In this document: positions 8,912-17,800 of the stretch, piece by piece
Position numbering within the stretch: the first letter of the stretch is position 1
Layout: every line of letters begins with the position of its first letter
Source of the DNA: Roseovarius mucosus DSM 17069
GTDB taxonomy: Bacteria; Pseudomonadota; Alphaproteobacteria; Rhodobacterales; Rhodobacteraceae
Length of the DNA: 45,543 nucleotides
Direction: 5' to 3'
NCBI RefSeq assembly: GCF_000768555.3
Contig: NZ_KN293982.1
Span: 1-45,543, forward strand
Translations under genes and position numbers: made by a program
Notes under the pieces: model-generated
What the model was told of the DNA's origin: nothing
Databases searched by the model: none
Seen by the model: the letters and a program-made list of their open reading frames with translations, nothing else

Positions 8912-9237
8912 GCTGGATCGATATTGGCCCGGTGAGCGACATCCCCCTGCGCGGGGCGCGCAAGATCAAGACGGCGCAGGGGTGTGTCGCGGTGTTTCGC
9001 ACCGGCCCCGATGAGGTTTTTGCCGCCACCGACAGCTGCCCCCACAAGGGCGGGCCGCTTTCCGAAGGGATCGTGCATGGGCAATCAGTCACCTGTCCGT
9101 TGCACAACTGGGTGTTTGACCTGAACACGGGTCAGGCCCGAGGCGAAGACGCGAGCATTACCACCTTTCCCGTGCAGGTCCGCGAGGGCCGCGTCTGGAT
9201 CGACGGTGCCAGCCTTGCGGCGCGGAGTGCCGCGTGA
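8908..9237 (+). CDS. nirD: NirD, nitrite reductase small subunit (Rieske-like)
   Basis: A 109-residue Rieske-type ferredoxin domain. The two cluster-binding motifs are CPHKGG (about residues 38-43) and CPLHNW (about 57-62), giving the Cys-x-His / Cys-x-x-His ligand set. The length matches short NirD proteins. The start ATG overlaps the nirB stop as ATGA, so translation would be coupled; the nirB frameshift could therefore also reduce NirD. The stop is immediately followed by the nitrate reductase start (TGATG). It partners with NirB in cytoplasmic six-electron reduction of nitrite to ammonium. Confidence 0.92.
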   Translation: MSWIDIGPVSDIPLRGARKIKTAQGCVAVFRTGPDEVFAATDSCPHKGGPLSEGIVHGQSVTCPLHNWVFDLNTGQARGEDASITTFPVQVREGRVWIDGASLAARSAA

Positions 9238-11867
9238 TGGACGGCAGCGGTCTTCCCGAAACGCGCTCGACCTGCCCCTATTGCGGGGTAGGGTGCGGGG
9301 TCTTGTTGCGCCCGGACGGGCAGGGCGGTCTGGCGGTGCGGGGCGATCCCGAGCATCCGGCGAATTTTGGCAGGCTTTGTTCCAAAGGCTCGGCGCTTGG
9401 TGAAACCGTGGGGCTGGGTCACCGGCTGCTCACCCCGCGCGTGGCGGGCAAGGACACGGATTGGTCGGGCGCGCTGCAGCTGGTGGCCGACAGGTTCACC
9501 CGGACCATCGCGGCGCACGGGCCGGACAGTGCGGCCTTTTACGTCTCTGGTCAGATGCTGACCGAGGATTACTACATCGCCAACAAGCTGATGAAAGGCT
9601 TCATCGGCTCGGCCAATATCGATACCAATTCGCGGCTGTGCATGGCGTCATCGGTTGCCGGGCACAAACGCGCCTTCGGCAGCGATACGGTGCCCGGCAC
9701 CTATGAGGATATTGACGCGGCTGATCTTGTGGTGCTGGTCGGATCGAACCTGGCCTGGTGCCACCCGGTGCTGTATCAACGCCTGCTTGCGGCCCGCAAG
9801 GCGCGCGGCACCAGGATCGTCGTGATCGATCCGCGCCGCACCGCAAGCTGCGACGAGGCAGACATGCATCTGGCGCTGCAACCCGGATCAGATGTGGCGC
9901 TGTTCAATCGCCTGTTCATCACGCTTTGGCAAGGCGGGGCGCTGGACAAGGATTTTATACGCCATACCACCGGATTCGATGCTGCGCTGCAGGCGGCGCA
10001 AAACGACCCGAGCGCGCCGATTGGCCTGGCCGAGGCGGATATCGCCGCCTTTTGCGCGCTTTGGATGCGCACCGAAAAGGTTGTCACCATCTATTCCCAA
10101 GGGGTCAATCAATCGACCTCTGGCGCGGATAAGGTGAATGCGATCCTCAACTGTCATCTGGTCACGGGCCGGATCGGCAAGCCGGGATGCGGACCGCTGT
10201 CAGTCACCGGCCAACCAAACGCCATGGGCGGGCGCGAGGTGGGCGGGCTGGCAAATATGCTGGCCTGTCATCTTGACCTTGAAAACGCCGATCACCGGTC
10301 TGTGGTGCGCGGCTTCTGGGGGTCAGGACCGTTGCCAGAGGCGCCGGGACTCAAGGCGGTCGATATGTTCCGCGCGGTGGGTGACGGCCGGATCAAGGCG
10401 CTCTGGATCATTCACACCAACCCGGCCGTGTCGATGCCCGAGGCCGATGCCGTGCGCGATGCGATTGCCGCATGCCCCTTTACGGTGGTCAGTGACATCA
10501 CCGATCAGACCGACACGGCGCGGTTGGCCGATGTGCTGTTGCCGGCAACCGCCTGGGCCGAGAAAGACGGCACCGTCACAAACTCGGATCGCACCATCAG
10601 TCGCCAGCGCCGGGTTCTGCCAGCGCCGGGGCAGGCGCGCCCGGATTGGGACATCCTTGCCGAGGTTGGTCGCCGCATGGGGTTCGAGGCGGTCTTTGAT
10701 TTCGCCAGTGAGGCCGAGATTTTCCGTGAATATGCAACCCTGTCGGGCCTTGCCGGTCAGATGGGTCGGGATTTTGATATCTCGGCGCTCTCAACGCTGT
10801 CGGACGTAGCGTATAACGACCTTTCCCCTCAGCGATGGCCGCTGACGCGGGCGCGCAGCGGAGGACGCTTTTTCGCCGATGGGCAATTCTTCACGCCGGA
10901 TGGCAAGGCTCGATTGCTGCCGGTGTCATGCAGACCGCCCGCCGCCAGAACCGAGCCGCGCTATCCCTTCCGTCTCAACACCGGGCGGCTGCGCGATCAG
11001 TGGCACACCATGACCCGCACCGCGCTCAGCCCGCGCCTGTCGGCGCATCTGGCGGAACCCTTTGTGGATATTCATCCGCAAGATGCAGAGCGATTGAGCC
11101 TTGCGCGGTCGGATCTGGTCACGCTGCAAAGCCCTCATGGCCGCGCGATCCTGCGCGCCCGGATCACCGATGCGGTGCAGGTCGGACAGGTCTTTGCCCC
11201 GATGCACTGGACCGGGGAAACAGCGCCTTCGGCCCGAATTGACGCGCTGGTGGCCGCGGCCTGCGATCCGGTTTCTGGACAGCCGGAGAGCAAGGCGAGC
11301 GTGGTCGCGCTCGCCCGGTTTGACGCCGCGTGGTATGGTTTTGCGGTGGCGCGTGATCCAATGGTGCTGAGCAGCGATTACTGGGCCCTTGCCCGCACGA
11401 GCCGGGGTTACCGGGCCGAGCTTGCGGGAGTTAGGGCGATTGCAGATTGGGAGGTCGAGGCCCGGCGTCTGTTTGGTGCCCCCGACGCGCGGCTGGTCAG
11501 CATGCTTGACGCAAAAGCCGGCAATGCGCGGATCGTGCTCTATCAGGACGGGGTGATGATCGGAGCGCTGTTTGTCGCCGCGACGCCCGTCGCTGTCATG
11601 CGCGACTATCTTGCGACCTTGCCCGGGACCGACAGCGCGGGCGCGATCACGGGGCGCACGCCGCCCGATGTGGCCGATCCGGGGTCGGTTCTGTGCTCGT
11701 GCTTCGGGGTCGGGGTCAACAGCATCGTGACGACGATTGAGACCCAAGGGTTGATCTCTGTCGAGCAGATTGGCGCGGCTCTCGGCGCGGGGACGAATTG
11801 CGGTTCCTGCCGCCCCGAACTTGCGGACCTGCTGAACCGCGTGCGCGCGCGTGAGGCTGCGGAATGA
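9237..11867 (+). CDS. nasA: Assimilatory nitrate reductase catalytic subunit (molybdopterin, 4Fe-4S, C-terminal BFD-like domain)
   Basis: An 876-residue cytoplasmic Mo-bis-MGD enzyme that reduces nitrate to nitrite. The N-terminal 4Fe-4S motif is CPYCGVGCGV followed by GRLCSKGSALG. Mo-cofactor motifs include DTNSRLCMAS (Cys as the likely Mo ligand), GSNLAWCHPV, YSQGVNQSTSG, TGQPNAMGGREVG and ATAWAEKDGTVTNSDR. The C-terminal 65 residues form a BFD-like 2Fe-2S domain (CSCFGVG...GTNCGSC), as in NasA/NasC proteins that accept electrons through a partner. The ATG at 9237 overlaps the nirD stop by one base; a GTG just before it is possible. No frameshift is seen. The name used for this subunit differs between organisms (nasA, nasC, narB). 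Confidence 0.9.
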   Translation: MDGSGLPETRSTCPYCGVGCGVLLRPDGQGGLAVRGDPEHPANFGRLCSKGSALGETVGLGHRLLTPRVAGKDTDWSGALQLVADRFTRTIAAHGPDSAAFYVSGQMLTEDYYIANKLMKGFIGSANIDTNSRLCMASSVAGHKRAFGSDTVPGTYEDIDAADLVVLVGSNLAWCHPVLYQRLLAARKARGTRIVVIDPRRTASCDEADMHLALQPGSDVALFNRLFITLWQGGALDKDFIRHTTGFDAALQAAQNDPSAPIGLAEADIAAFCALWMRTEKVVTIYSQGVNQSTSGADKVNAILNCHLVTGRIGKPGCGPLSVTGQPNAMGGREVGGLANMLACHLDLENADHRSVVRGFWGSGPLPEAPGLKAVDMFRAVGDGRIKALWIIHTNPAVSMPEADAVRDAIAACPFTVVSDITDQTDTARLADVLLPATAWAEKDGTVTNSDRTISRQRRVLPAPGQARPDWDILAEVGRRMGFEAVFDFASEAEIFREYATLSGLAGQMGRDFDISALSTLSDVAYNDLSPQRWPLTRARSGGRFFADGQFFTPDGKARLLPVSCRPPAARTEPRYPFRLNTGRLRDQWHTMTRTALSPRLSAHLAEPFVDIHPQDAERLSLARSDLVTLQSPHGRAILRARITDAVQVGQVFAPMHWTGETAPSARIDALVAAACDPVSGQPESKASVVALARFDAAWYGFAVARDPMVLSSDYWALARTSRGYRAELAGVRAIADWEVEARRLFGAPDARLVSMLDAKAGNARIVLYQDGVMIGALFVAATPVAVMRDYLATLPGTDSAGAITGRTPPDVADPGSVLCSCFGVGVNSIVTTIETQGLISVEQIGAALGAGTNCGSCRPELADLLNRVRAREAAE

Positions 11868-12790
11868 GCCTGGCCGATCATGTCCGGACACTGGGCCGGG
11901 GGCCGGGGCGTGCGCGGGGCTTGACGCAGGACGAGGCGGCGGACGCCATGCGCCTGATGCTGCGCGGTGATGCAGCACCAGAAGCAGTGGGCGCCGTGCT
12001 GATGTTGCTCCGCATGAAAGGCGAAACCGCCGAGGAAATCGCCGGGTTCGCGCGTGCGGCGCAGATCGCCTTGCCTGCCTTGCCGAACGCCGATCTGGAC
12101 TGGCCAAGCTATGCTGCGGGCCGCACCCGGGGGGCCCCGTGGTTTCTATGCGCCGCGCGGCAGGTGGCGGATGTGGGGCACCGCGTCCTATTGCATGGCT
12201 GGAACGGCAACGACCCAAAGGTGCGCGCGGGATTGGCGGGGGTCGGCATCGGGATCGCGACCGACCCCGATCATGCTGCATCCCTGCTGGAGCGTGACCG
12301 GATTGCCTATTTGCCGCTTGAAACCTTCCATCCGGCGCTGTTTCGCATCTTGAATCTGCGTGAGGTTCTGGGGCTGCGCTCTTGCATCAACACCGTGTGC
12401 CGCATGCTGAACCCGGCCGCCGCGCCGGCCAGCGTGCAAGGCGTGTTTCACCCGTCCTATCGGCTTTTGCAGGCGGATGCCGCGAGGCTTCTGGGGTGGG
12501 ATGCACTGAGCGTCATCAAAGGCGGCGGGGGCGAGTTTGAACGGCACCCGGCCAAGGCCATTTCGGCCTTCGGCCTGCGCGGCGGTGTCGCCTGGGACGA
12601 CGTGTTGCCTGCCCTCTTACCCGAAACCCGACGCCTGTCCGAGCCTTCGGGTGAAACGCTCGACCCACGATGGGCCACGCAATCGCCCGACGTCTTTGAA
12701 CGCGCTGTGGTGGCAGGGACGGCGGCAGCCGCCTTTGACACGCTTGGTGCGCGTTCGGCGCCTGATCAGACCTCACAAACCGCTGCCTGA
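11864..12790 (+). CDS. TrpD2/YbiB-like protein (anthranilate phosphoribosyltransferase fold)
   Basis: 308 residues related to the glycosyltransferase-family proteins that resemble anthranilate phosphoribosyltransferase. The N-terminal helical domain is visible (LTQDEAADAMRLMLRGDAAP, AVLMLLRMKGETAEEIAGF), followed by NVxG-like and ERDRIAYLPLETFHP regions and VFHPSYRLLQADAARLLG. Such TrpD2-like genes often sit in proteobacterial nitrate-assimilation operons; E. coli YbiB binds nucleic acid, and no enzymatic role in nitrate use is established. The start overlaps the nitrate reductase stop (ATGA), and cysG follows 13 bases downstream, so it is co-transcribed. Function here is not predictable beyond the family. 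Confidence 0.8.
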   Translation: MSLADHVRTLGRGPGRARGLTQDEAADAMRLMLRGDAAPEAVGAVLMLLRMKGETAEEIAGFARAAQIALPALPNADLDWPSYAAGRTRGAPWFLCAARQVADVGHRVLLHGWNGNDPKVRAGLAGVGIGIATDPDHAASLLERDRIAYLPLETFHPALFRILNLREVLGLRSCINTVCRMLNPAAAPASVQGVFHPSYRLLQADAARLLGWDALSVIKGGGGEFERHPAKAISAFGLRGGVAWDDVLPALLPETRRLSEPSGETLDPRWATQSPDVFERAVVAGTAAAAFDTLGARSAPDQTSQTAA

Positions 12791-12803
12791 GAAGGGGACG
12801 CCC

Positions 12804-14003
12804 ATGAAAGCCTTTCCAATGTTCATTCGCACCACCGGGCGCAAGGTGGTGATTGTCGGCGGCGGCGAACAGGCCGCGCAAAAAGCGCGCCTGCTGCTCA
12901 AGACCGATGCGGATCTGGTTCTTGTGGCCCCACGGCTTGAGGATGAACTGCAAGGTATCGTGAAGGATGGCCGCGCGCAGCTGATCACAACCCTCTCGGC
13001 AGAGGTTTTTGCAGGGGCGGCCATGGTTTTCATCGGCACCGGTTGCCCTGCCTTCGACGCCGCGGCCCATGGAATTGCCAAAGCCTCGGGCTGTCTGGTG
13101 AACGTGGTCGATCAACCGGAGCTGTGCGATATGACCACCCCGGCCATTGTAGACCGTGATCCGATCGTTGTGGCCATCGGCAGTGAAGGCACAGCCCCCG
13201 TTCTGACCCGCGACATCAAGACACGGCTCGAGGAACTGCTGCCGATGAACATCGGCGGGCTTGCCGCGCTCGCGGGGCGTTTACGTCCTGGCGTCACACG
13301 CAAAGTGCCCCGCGACCAGCGCCGCGCCTTCTGGGCCTGGGTTTTCAAGGGGGAGGCGCGGGATCAATGGAGCCGCGGCGCGGAACGCGATGCGGCGCGT
13401 GCGATCAAACGGGCGATTGTCGCGGGCGGCCCGCCGTTGCGATCCGGAAAAGGGCAGATTGCGCTGGTGGGGGCAGGCCCCGGTGCCCGCGATCTGTTGA
13501 CCCTGCGCGCGGTCGAACGGCTGCAAGAGGCGGATGTGGTGTTTTACGACAGGCTGGTCGACGTGGAAGTGCTTGAGCTCGCCCGCCGCGACGCAGAACG
13601 CGTCTATGTGGGCAAGGACGTCGGTGCACATGCTTGGCCGCAGGACAAGATCAGCAGGGTCATCCTGGCCGAAGCGTTGAAGGGCAAACGGGTCGTGCGC
13701 CTGAAGTCGGGCGATCCCGGTATCTTTGGCCGGGCGACCGAAGAGATCGCGGCCGCGCAGGCCGCCGGTGTGCCCGTTGAACTGGTTCCAAGCGTCACCG
13801 CTGCCTCGGTCGCAGGGGCAGCGCTTCGTCAAAGCCTGACCGAGCGTGGCGTCGCCGATACCTTTGTCATTGCCACCATATCGGGCTGTTCAGACAATCC
13901 CTTGCCGGATTGCACACGGTTGACCGGCCCCGGAACGACCACGGCCTTCTGAATGTCGGTGAGGCGCGCGGCACGCATTTCGCAACGGCTCATTCAGCAC
14001 GGT
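12804..14003 (+). pseudogene. cysG: CysG, siroheme synthase, nonsense mutation and 3' truncation by transposon end
   Basis: The N-terminal half (about residues 1-210) is precorrin-2 dehydrogenase/ferrochelatase (VVIVGGGEQAAQKARLLLK, LVNVVDQPELCDMTTPAIVD). The C-terminal half is uroporphyrinogen-III methyltransferase (ALVGAGPGARDLLTLRA, VVRLKSGDPGIFGRATEE, GPGTTTAF). The enzyme makes siroheme for NirB. Reading stops at TGA 13950-13952, but the next codons still encode methyltransferase sequence (MSVRRAARISQRLIQHG) up to 14003, where a transposon-type terminal repeat begins; the last part of the domain, about 60-70 residues, is missing. The start at 12804 has GAAGGGG ahead. The dehydrogenase half may survive; the methyltransferase is probably dead unless another copy exists. 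Confidence 0.85.
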
Positions 14004-14038
14004 TGTCACTGTACCCCAATTGATCAGAATCTTGCGGG
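14004..14038 (+). repeat. Solitary Tn5053-type terminal repeat inside cysG
   Basis: TGTCACTGTACCCCAATT (14004 onward), then GATCAGAATCT, matches the inverted right end of the miniature element at 44306 (TGTCACTGTACCCTAATT, then AATCAGATTCT), with a few mismatches in about 32 bases. It begins exactly where cysG homology stops. It therefore looks like the outer end of a former related transposon that landed in cysG, with its interior later replaced by ISKra4-type DNA. Confidence 0.65.
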
Positions 14039-14097
14039 AGTGGGCAAAACCTGTGGGTGTCTGTGTATGCTAGTGGTTCATTGAGAGGGGAACTACC

Positions 14098-15166
14098 ATG
14101 GACATGCGGATTATTGTCGAGACGACTTTCGAGAACGGAACCACAAAGAGGCATCGTCTCGGCCGTCTATCCCGCCCGTTTCGGCGCACTCAGCCTGAGG
14201 GGTTCGGGTTATTGCTCGAAGATGCGAAGACCATCCTGGGGCAATTGCAGAATGCGATCCTGCGTGACCAGATCGAGGAAATTTCCGAAGCCAGCAGAAT
14301 CTGTCCGGACTGCGACGGGGTCCGGGCTATACATGATTATCGGTCGCGGGTGCTCGACACGCTTTTCGACAGGTTCGAGGTCAAAGCGCCGCGCATTCGC
14401 CGGTGCGCCTGCAATGCAAAATCCGATGTTGTCTTGGGCGGACCGCTTTCGCCTCTCGCTGACTATTTTCCGGATCGATCGACCCCGGAACTGCGACGCC
14501 TTCAAGCCGAACTTGGGGCGCGTCATTCCTTCCGGGAAGCGGCGCGTATCCTGGAAACCTTCCTGCCTTGCGCGAAGCAGGTGAATACATCGGTGCGCAA
14601 TCGACTGGGCAAAGTTGCCCGGGAAATCTGCGATAGCGAGCAGACTGAACCGTTGGTTCCTTCAGCCGCCAAAGAGGCGCCTGCGTTGACGGTTTTCCTG
14701 GATGGTGCGCATATCCGATGCAGGCCGGAATAGCAGAAGCGACACCTCGATGTTGTGGTGGGCAAGATCGAAAGCCACGATAGGTACCGTCGCTTCGGCC
14801 TAGTGCAACAGGCGGTCCTGTCACCTGCCAGTCAACTTCGCCAGGACTTGAGGGCTCTCGGTTGGGATTACGAACAAACCGTCACGGTAATTTCGGACGG
14901 GGAACCAGCCCTGCCAAACCTCGTCCGCAATGCCGTCGGTAGAAAGGTCCGCCACATCCTCGACTGGTGGCATATCTCGATGCGTATTCAGCACGTCGAG
15001 AACGCCGTAAAAGGCCTGCTGCAGAGCAGGGGTTCCTCCGGCATTCCAGTGCTGTTCAAACGTCCAGCCGAAACGCTGCGATGGTACCTTTGGCATGGAA
15101 AAGTTCTAACGGCCACGACCAGTCTGCAATGGTTAATGGTCGATTGCGCGCGGCTAGTTACAGATG
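14098..15166 (+). pseudogene. ISKra4-type transposase, in-frame stop and 3' truncation
   Basis: The first part (14098-14733, 211 codons) contains RICPDCDGVRAIHDYRSR and LTVFLDGAHIRCRPE and ends at TAG. The same frame continues without shift (VVVGKIESH, TVISDGEPALPNLVRNA, VRHILDWWHISMRIQHVE), which is the DDE region typical of ISKra4-like transposases. The reading frame is cut at 15166 by the left end of the tniABQ transposon. The element is thus inactive. No terminal repeat of the IS itself could be defined with confidence. It lies between the solitary repeat at 14004 and the intact transposon. Confidence 0.75.
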
Positions 15167-15307
15167 TGTCATTGTTCCCTAATTAATCAGAATCCGGCCT
15201 GAAATTGTCCCATGGAATCAATAGTGATTTGTACCCTTAATTTTAATATTGTACCGTTAATTACCATACTGTACCCTTAATTGCCGTACGGTCGGAACTG
15301 TGGATAA
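15167..15307 (+). repeat. Left transposon end with 20-bp-spaced transposase-site iterons
   Basis: Three copies of TGTACC(C/G)TTAATT start at 15230, 15250 and 15270, exactly 20 bases apart. Two diverged copies lie further out (TGTTCCCTAATTA near 15173 and TGTCCCATGGAAT near 15206). This is the multi-site architecture expected for a Mu/TnsB-like transposase. Further in, TGTGGATAA (15299-15307) equals a DnaA-box consensus on the reverse strand. The first roughly 117 bases are identical to the start of the miniature element at 44000. Confidence 0.8.
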
Positions 15308-15336
15308 ATGTCGGCCTATTGGGGCAGGGGATTGAC

Positions 15337-16965
15337 GTGGTCAGCGAACGTCTTGCGAAACACCGTGCAGCGGTTCTGCGTCCGATCCTAGAGCTTGAGA
15401 AGAGAGGTAAGCCGATTAGCGCTGCTATCGGAGATGCCGCTTGGGAACTGGGCTTGGCGAAAAGTCACACATGGTCGCTCTACCGGCGCCTGAGAGAGAA
15501 CGATGCACGTGCCACGGCGTTGGAGTTGGACCGTCGCGGTCCGAAACGTGGGTCGAAACGGATTCCCCAAGACGTCGAAATCATCATCGATGAGAGTCTG
15601 CGAAGATACTATCTCGTCCGCGAGCGTTCGAGCTTTCTTCGCATCTGGCGTGAGATTCGTGCCGAGTGCGAGGCGAAGGGGTTTCAGCCGCCGACCCGGA
15701 GAACGGTGAAAGCCCGTCTAGACGCTATGGATCAGCGAGAGGTCTTCCGGAAACGGCGCGGGGCAGAGGAGGCGGACAAGGTTTTTGCCGCGCGTCCTGG
15801 CCGCTTTGAAGTTTCAGCCCCGCTGGAAGTCGTTCAGATTGATCATACAACTTCAGACATCACGTTGGTCGATCACGTCAATCGACGGCCGCTTGTGCGC
15901 CCCTACATGACGGTTGCTATTGATGTTGCGACCCGAATTGTTCTCGGGGTCTATGTCACTTTTGACGAGCCGTCTGTCTTGTCGATCGCACTGTGTCTCG
16001 ATCACTGCGTGCGCCGAAAATCGGTGCACGTGCCAGGAACACTGGAAGAGGTGGTTTGGCCGACGGCCGGCATTCCGAAGGCGATCCACGTTGACAATGC
16101 GCAGGAGTTCCACAGCGACGCCTTCAAAATGGCCTGCGAAGATTGGGGCATTGCTATCGAGTATCGTCCGCTCGGCGGCAAACACTACGGCGGCCATGTC
16201 GAGCGTCTGATCGGAACGACCATGGGTGCCGTTCATGTGCTGCCCGGGACCACTCAGTCCTCTATCGTAGAGAAGGGTGACTATGATAGCGAGAAACACG
16301 CGGCCCTGACCCTGGCCGAGTTCGAGGATTGGCTTAATCTGGAAATCTGCCGCTACCACAACACGGTTCACGAAGCCCTCGGGCGAACGCCTCTTGCGGC
16401 ATGGGCGGAAATGGGCGGTGATACTGCGGGACGGCAGGTTGTCGATGTCGATGCCTTTCGGACAAGCTTCCTGCCCTTTGAATGGCGCCGGCTCGGGCGC
16501 ACCGGGATCACGCTCTTCGGGGTGCATTATTGGAGCGATGTCTTTGCGTCATTGGTCGGACGCGGGCAAGGCAAGGTACAGGTGAAATACGATCCACGAG
16601 ACCTGTCGCAAGTTTGGGTCATCACCGATGATGGACGCGTGATCCCGGCACGCTACCGGGATCTCAGCCACCCGCGCATATCGCATTGGGAAAGTCGGCG
16701 GGCGCGGAAAGAATGGCAAGACAAGCATGGGGGGCAGATCAATGAGCGGGTCCTGTTCCAGTTGATCGATGCGCAACGGCGGCTGGCTGAGGCAGCACGC
16801 CAAAAGACAAGGGCTGCCCGGCTGGAAAATGAAAGAGGTGCTCGGCTTCCCCGGCACCAACCGCGCCGTGATCCGTCGCGCGAAATGTTCGCGATCGATA
16901 CAGGCAACCCTGATCTGCCAACCTATGAGATAGATGAGTTTAATGACCCCAGACGAAAGAATTGA
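15337..16965 (+). CDS. tniA: TniA, DDE transposase of Mu/TnsB type
   Basis: About 542 residues. The retroviral-integrase-like catalytic core shows the DDE set: D in VVQIDHTTSD, D in AIHVDNAQEFHS, and E in GHVERLIGTTMG. An N-terminal helix-turn-helix region (AIGDAAWELGLAKSHTWSLY) and a C-terminal Mu-type beta domain (VKYDPRDLSQVWVI, a TniA/TnsB hallmark) flank it. The C-terminal tail is basic and could contact TniB. The GTG at 15337 is preferred because GGGGCAGGGG lies six bases upstream; a TTG at 15319 would add six residues. The 3' end overlaps tniB by 32 bases. It joins transposon ends to target DNA. Confidence 0.9.
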   Translation: MVSERLAKHRAAVLRPILELEKRGKPISAAIGDAAWELGLAKSHTWSLYRRLRENDARATALELDRRGPKRGSKRIPQDVEIIIDESLRRYYLVRERSSFLRIWREIRAECEAKGFQPPTRRTVKARLDAMDQREVFRKRRGAEEADKVFAARPGRFEVSAPLEVVQIDHTTSDITLVDHVNRRPLVRPYMTVAIDVATRIVLGVYVTFDEPSVLSIALCLDHCVRRKSVHVPGTLEEVVWPTAGIPKAIHVDNAQEFHSDAFKMACEDWGIAIEYRPLGGKHYGGHVERLIGTTMGAVHVLPGTTQSSIVEKGDYDSEKHAALTLAEFEDWLNLEICRYHNTVHEALGRTPLAAWAEMGGDTAGRQVVDVDAFRTSFLPFEWRRLGRTGITLFGVHYWSDVFASLVGRGQGKVQVKYDPRDLSQVWVITDDGRVIPARYRDLSHPRISHWESRRARKEWQDKHGGQINERVLFQLIDAQRRLAEAARQKTRAARLENERGARLPRHQPRRDPSREMFAIDTGNPDLPTYEIDEFNDPRRKN

Positions 16966-17800
16966 CCGTATCCGCGGTGACCACTGGATCGCGTTCGACC
17001 GTGCCACGATCGTTCTCAACCGATTAACGTCCCTAATGGAAATGCCGCAACAAAGCCGGATGCCCGGCCTGATGGTCTATGGAAGTTCCGGCATCGGCAA
17101 GACGATGATCGCCAAGCGCATGGCAAGCAAGTATCCGACGCAGTACAACGCAGAACTGGGCGCCACGAAAACACCCATCCTGCTGGTTCAGGCGCCTCCC
17201 GCGCCTGATGAGCGAAGGTTCTATCAGCACATTCTGGCGACGGTCGGAGCGCCGATGTGGGGAAGGCATACCGTGTCCGAGCTTGAGGTGCGCGCGCTCA
17301 GTCATCTTCGCGACATGGACCTGAGGATGTTGATGATTGATGAGGTACACAATCTGCTTGCTGGCAGCTACCGGGAGCAACGTCGTTTCCTGAACATGCT
17401 CCGGTTCCTCGCAAATGATCTGTGCGCTTCGCTTGTCGTCTTTGGCGTCAACGAGGCCCTCGAGGCGGTTCGGGGAGACGACCAATTGGCCCGACGACTG
17501 GACGAACACTATCTGCCGCTCTGGGATGATGACGTGGAGTTCTCTCGCCTGATCCAGACTCTGATCGCGGCGATGGTGCTTGAGCAACGCTCAAGCTTGA
17601 CGGTGGCGTCTCTTAGGACGATCCTGAAAGTGACCGGCGGAGTTACCTCGCGCGTGTTCATCATGATCAAGTCACTGGCAATTGATGCGATCGAGACCGG
17701 AGAAGAGCGAATCACTGACGAGGCGGTTCAGGCCTGGCAACCGGTTTGGACGAAGCACGCCTGGAACATCCCTCGCCAGCCCGCCGCTGCATTCGGGTGA
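16934..17800 (+). CDS. tniB: TniB, AAA+ ATPase transposition regulator
   Basis: A 288-residue AAA+ protein of the TniB/TnsC class. The Walker A is YGSSGIGKTM (about residues 50-59), Walker B is LRMLMIDEVHNLL, and a sensor-like segment VVFGVNEALEAV follows. In this family the ATPase forms filaments on target DNA and links the TniQ-selected site to the transposase. The ATG at 16934 lies inside the end of tniA, and the stop overlaps the GTG start of tniQ (GTGA), so all three genes are translationally coupled. Size and motifs are complete, suggesting a functional protein. Confidence 0.9.
   Translation: MSLMTPDERIDRIRGDHWIAFDRATIVLNRLTSLMEMPQQSRMPGLMVYGSSGIGKTMIAKRMASKYPTQYNAELGATKTPILLVQAPPAPDERRFYQHILATVGAPMWGRHTVSELEVRALSHLRDMDLRMLMIDEVHNLLAGSYREQRRFLNMLRFLANDLCASLVVFGVNEALEAVRGDDQLARRLDEHYLPLWDDDVEFSRLIQTLIAAMVLEQRSSLTVASLRTILKVTGGVTSRVFIMIKSLAIDAIETGEERITDEAVQAWQPVWTKHAWNIPRQPAAAFG

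Noticed and set aside
15299..15307. A replication origin at the DnaA-box-like sequence
   Set aside because: Only single boxes occur in each transposon end, without a DnaA-box cluster, a duplex-unwinding region or a replication gene.
17746..17796. Longer TniQ start at 17746
   Set aside because: It would overlap tniB by 55 bases and adds sequence unlike TniQ. The GTG at 17797 gives a GTGA overlap and the family's usual N-terminus.
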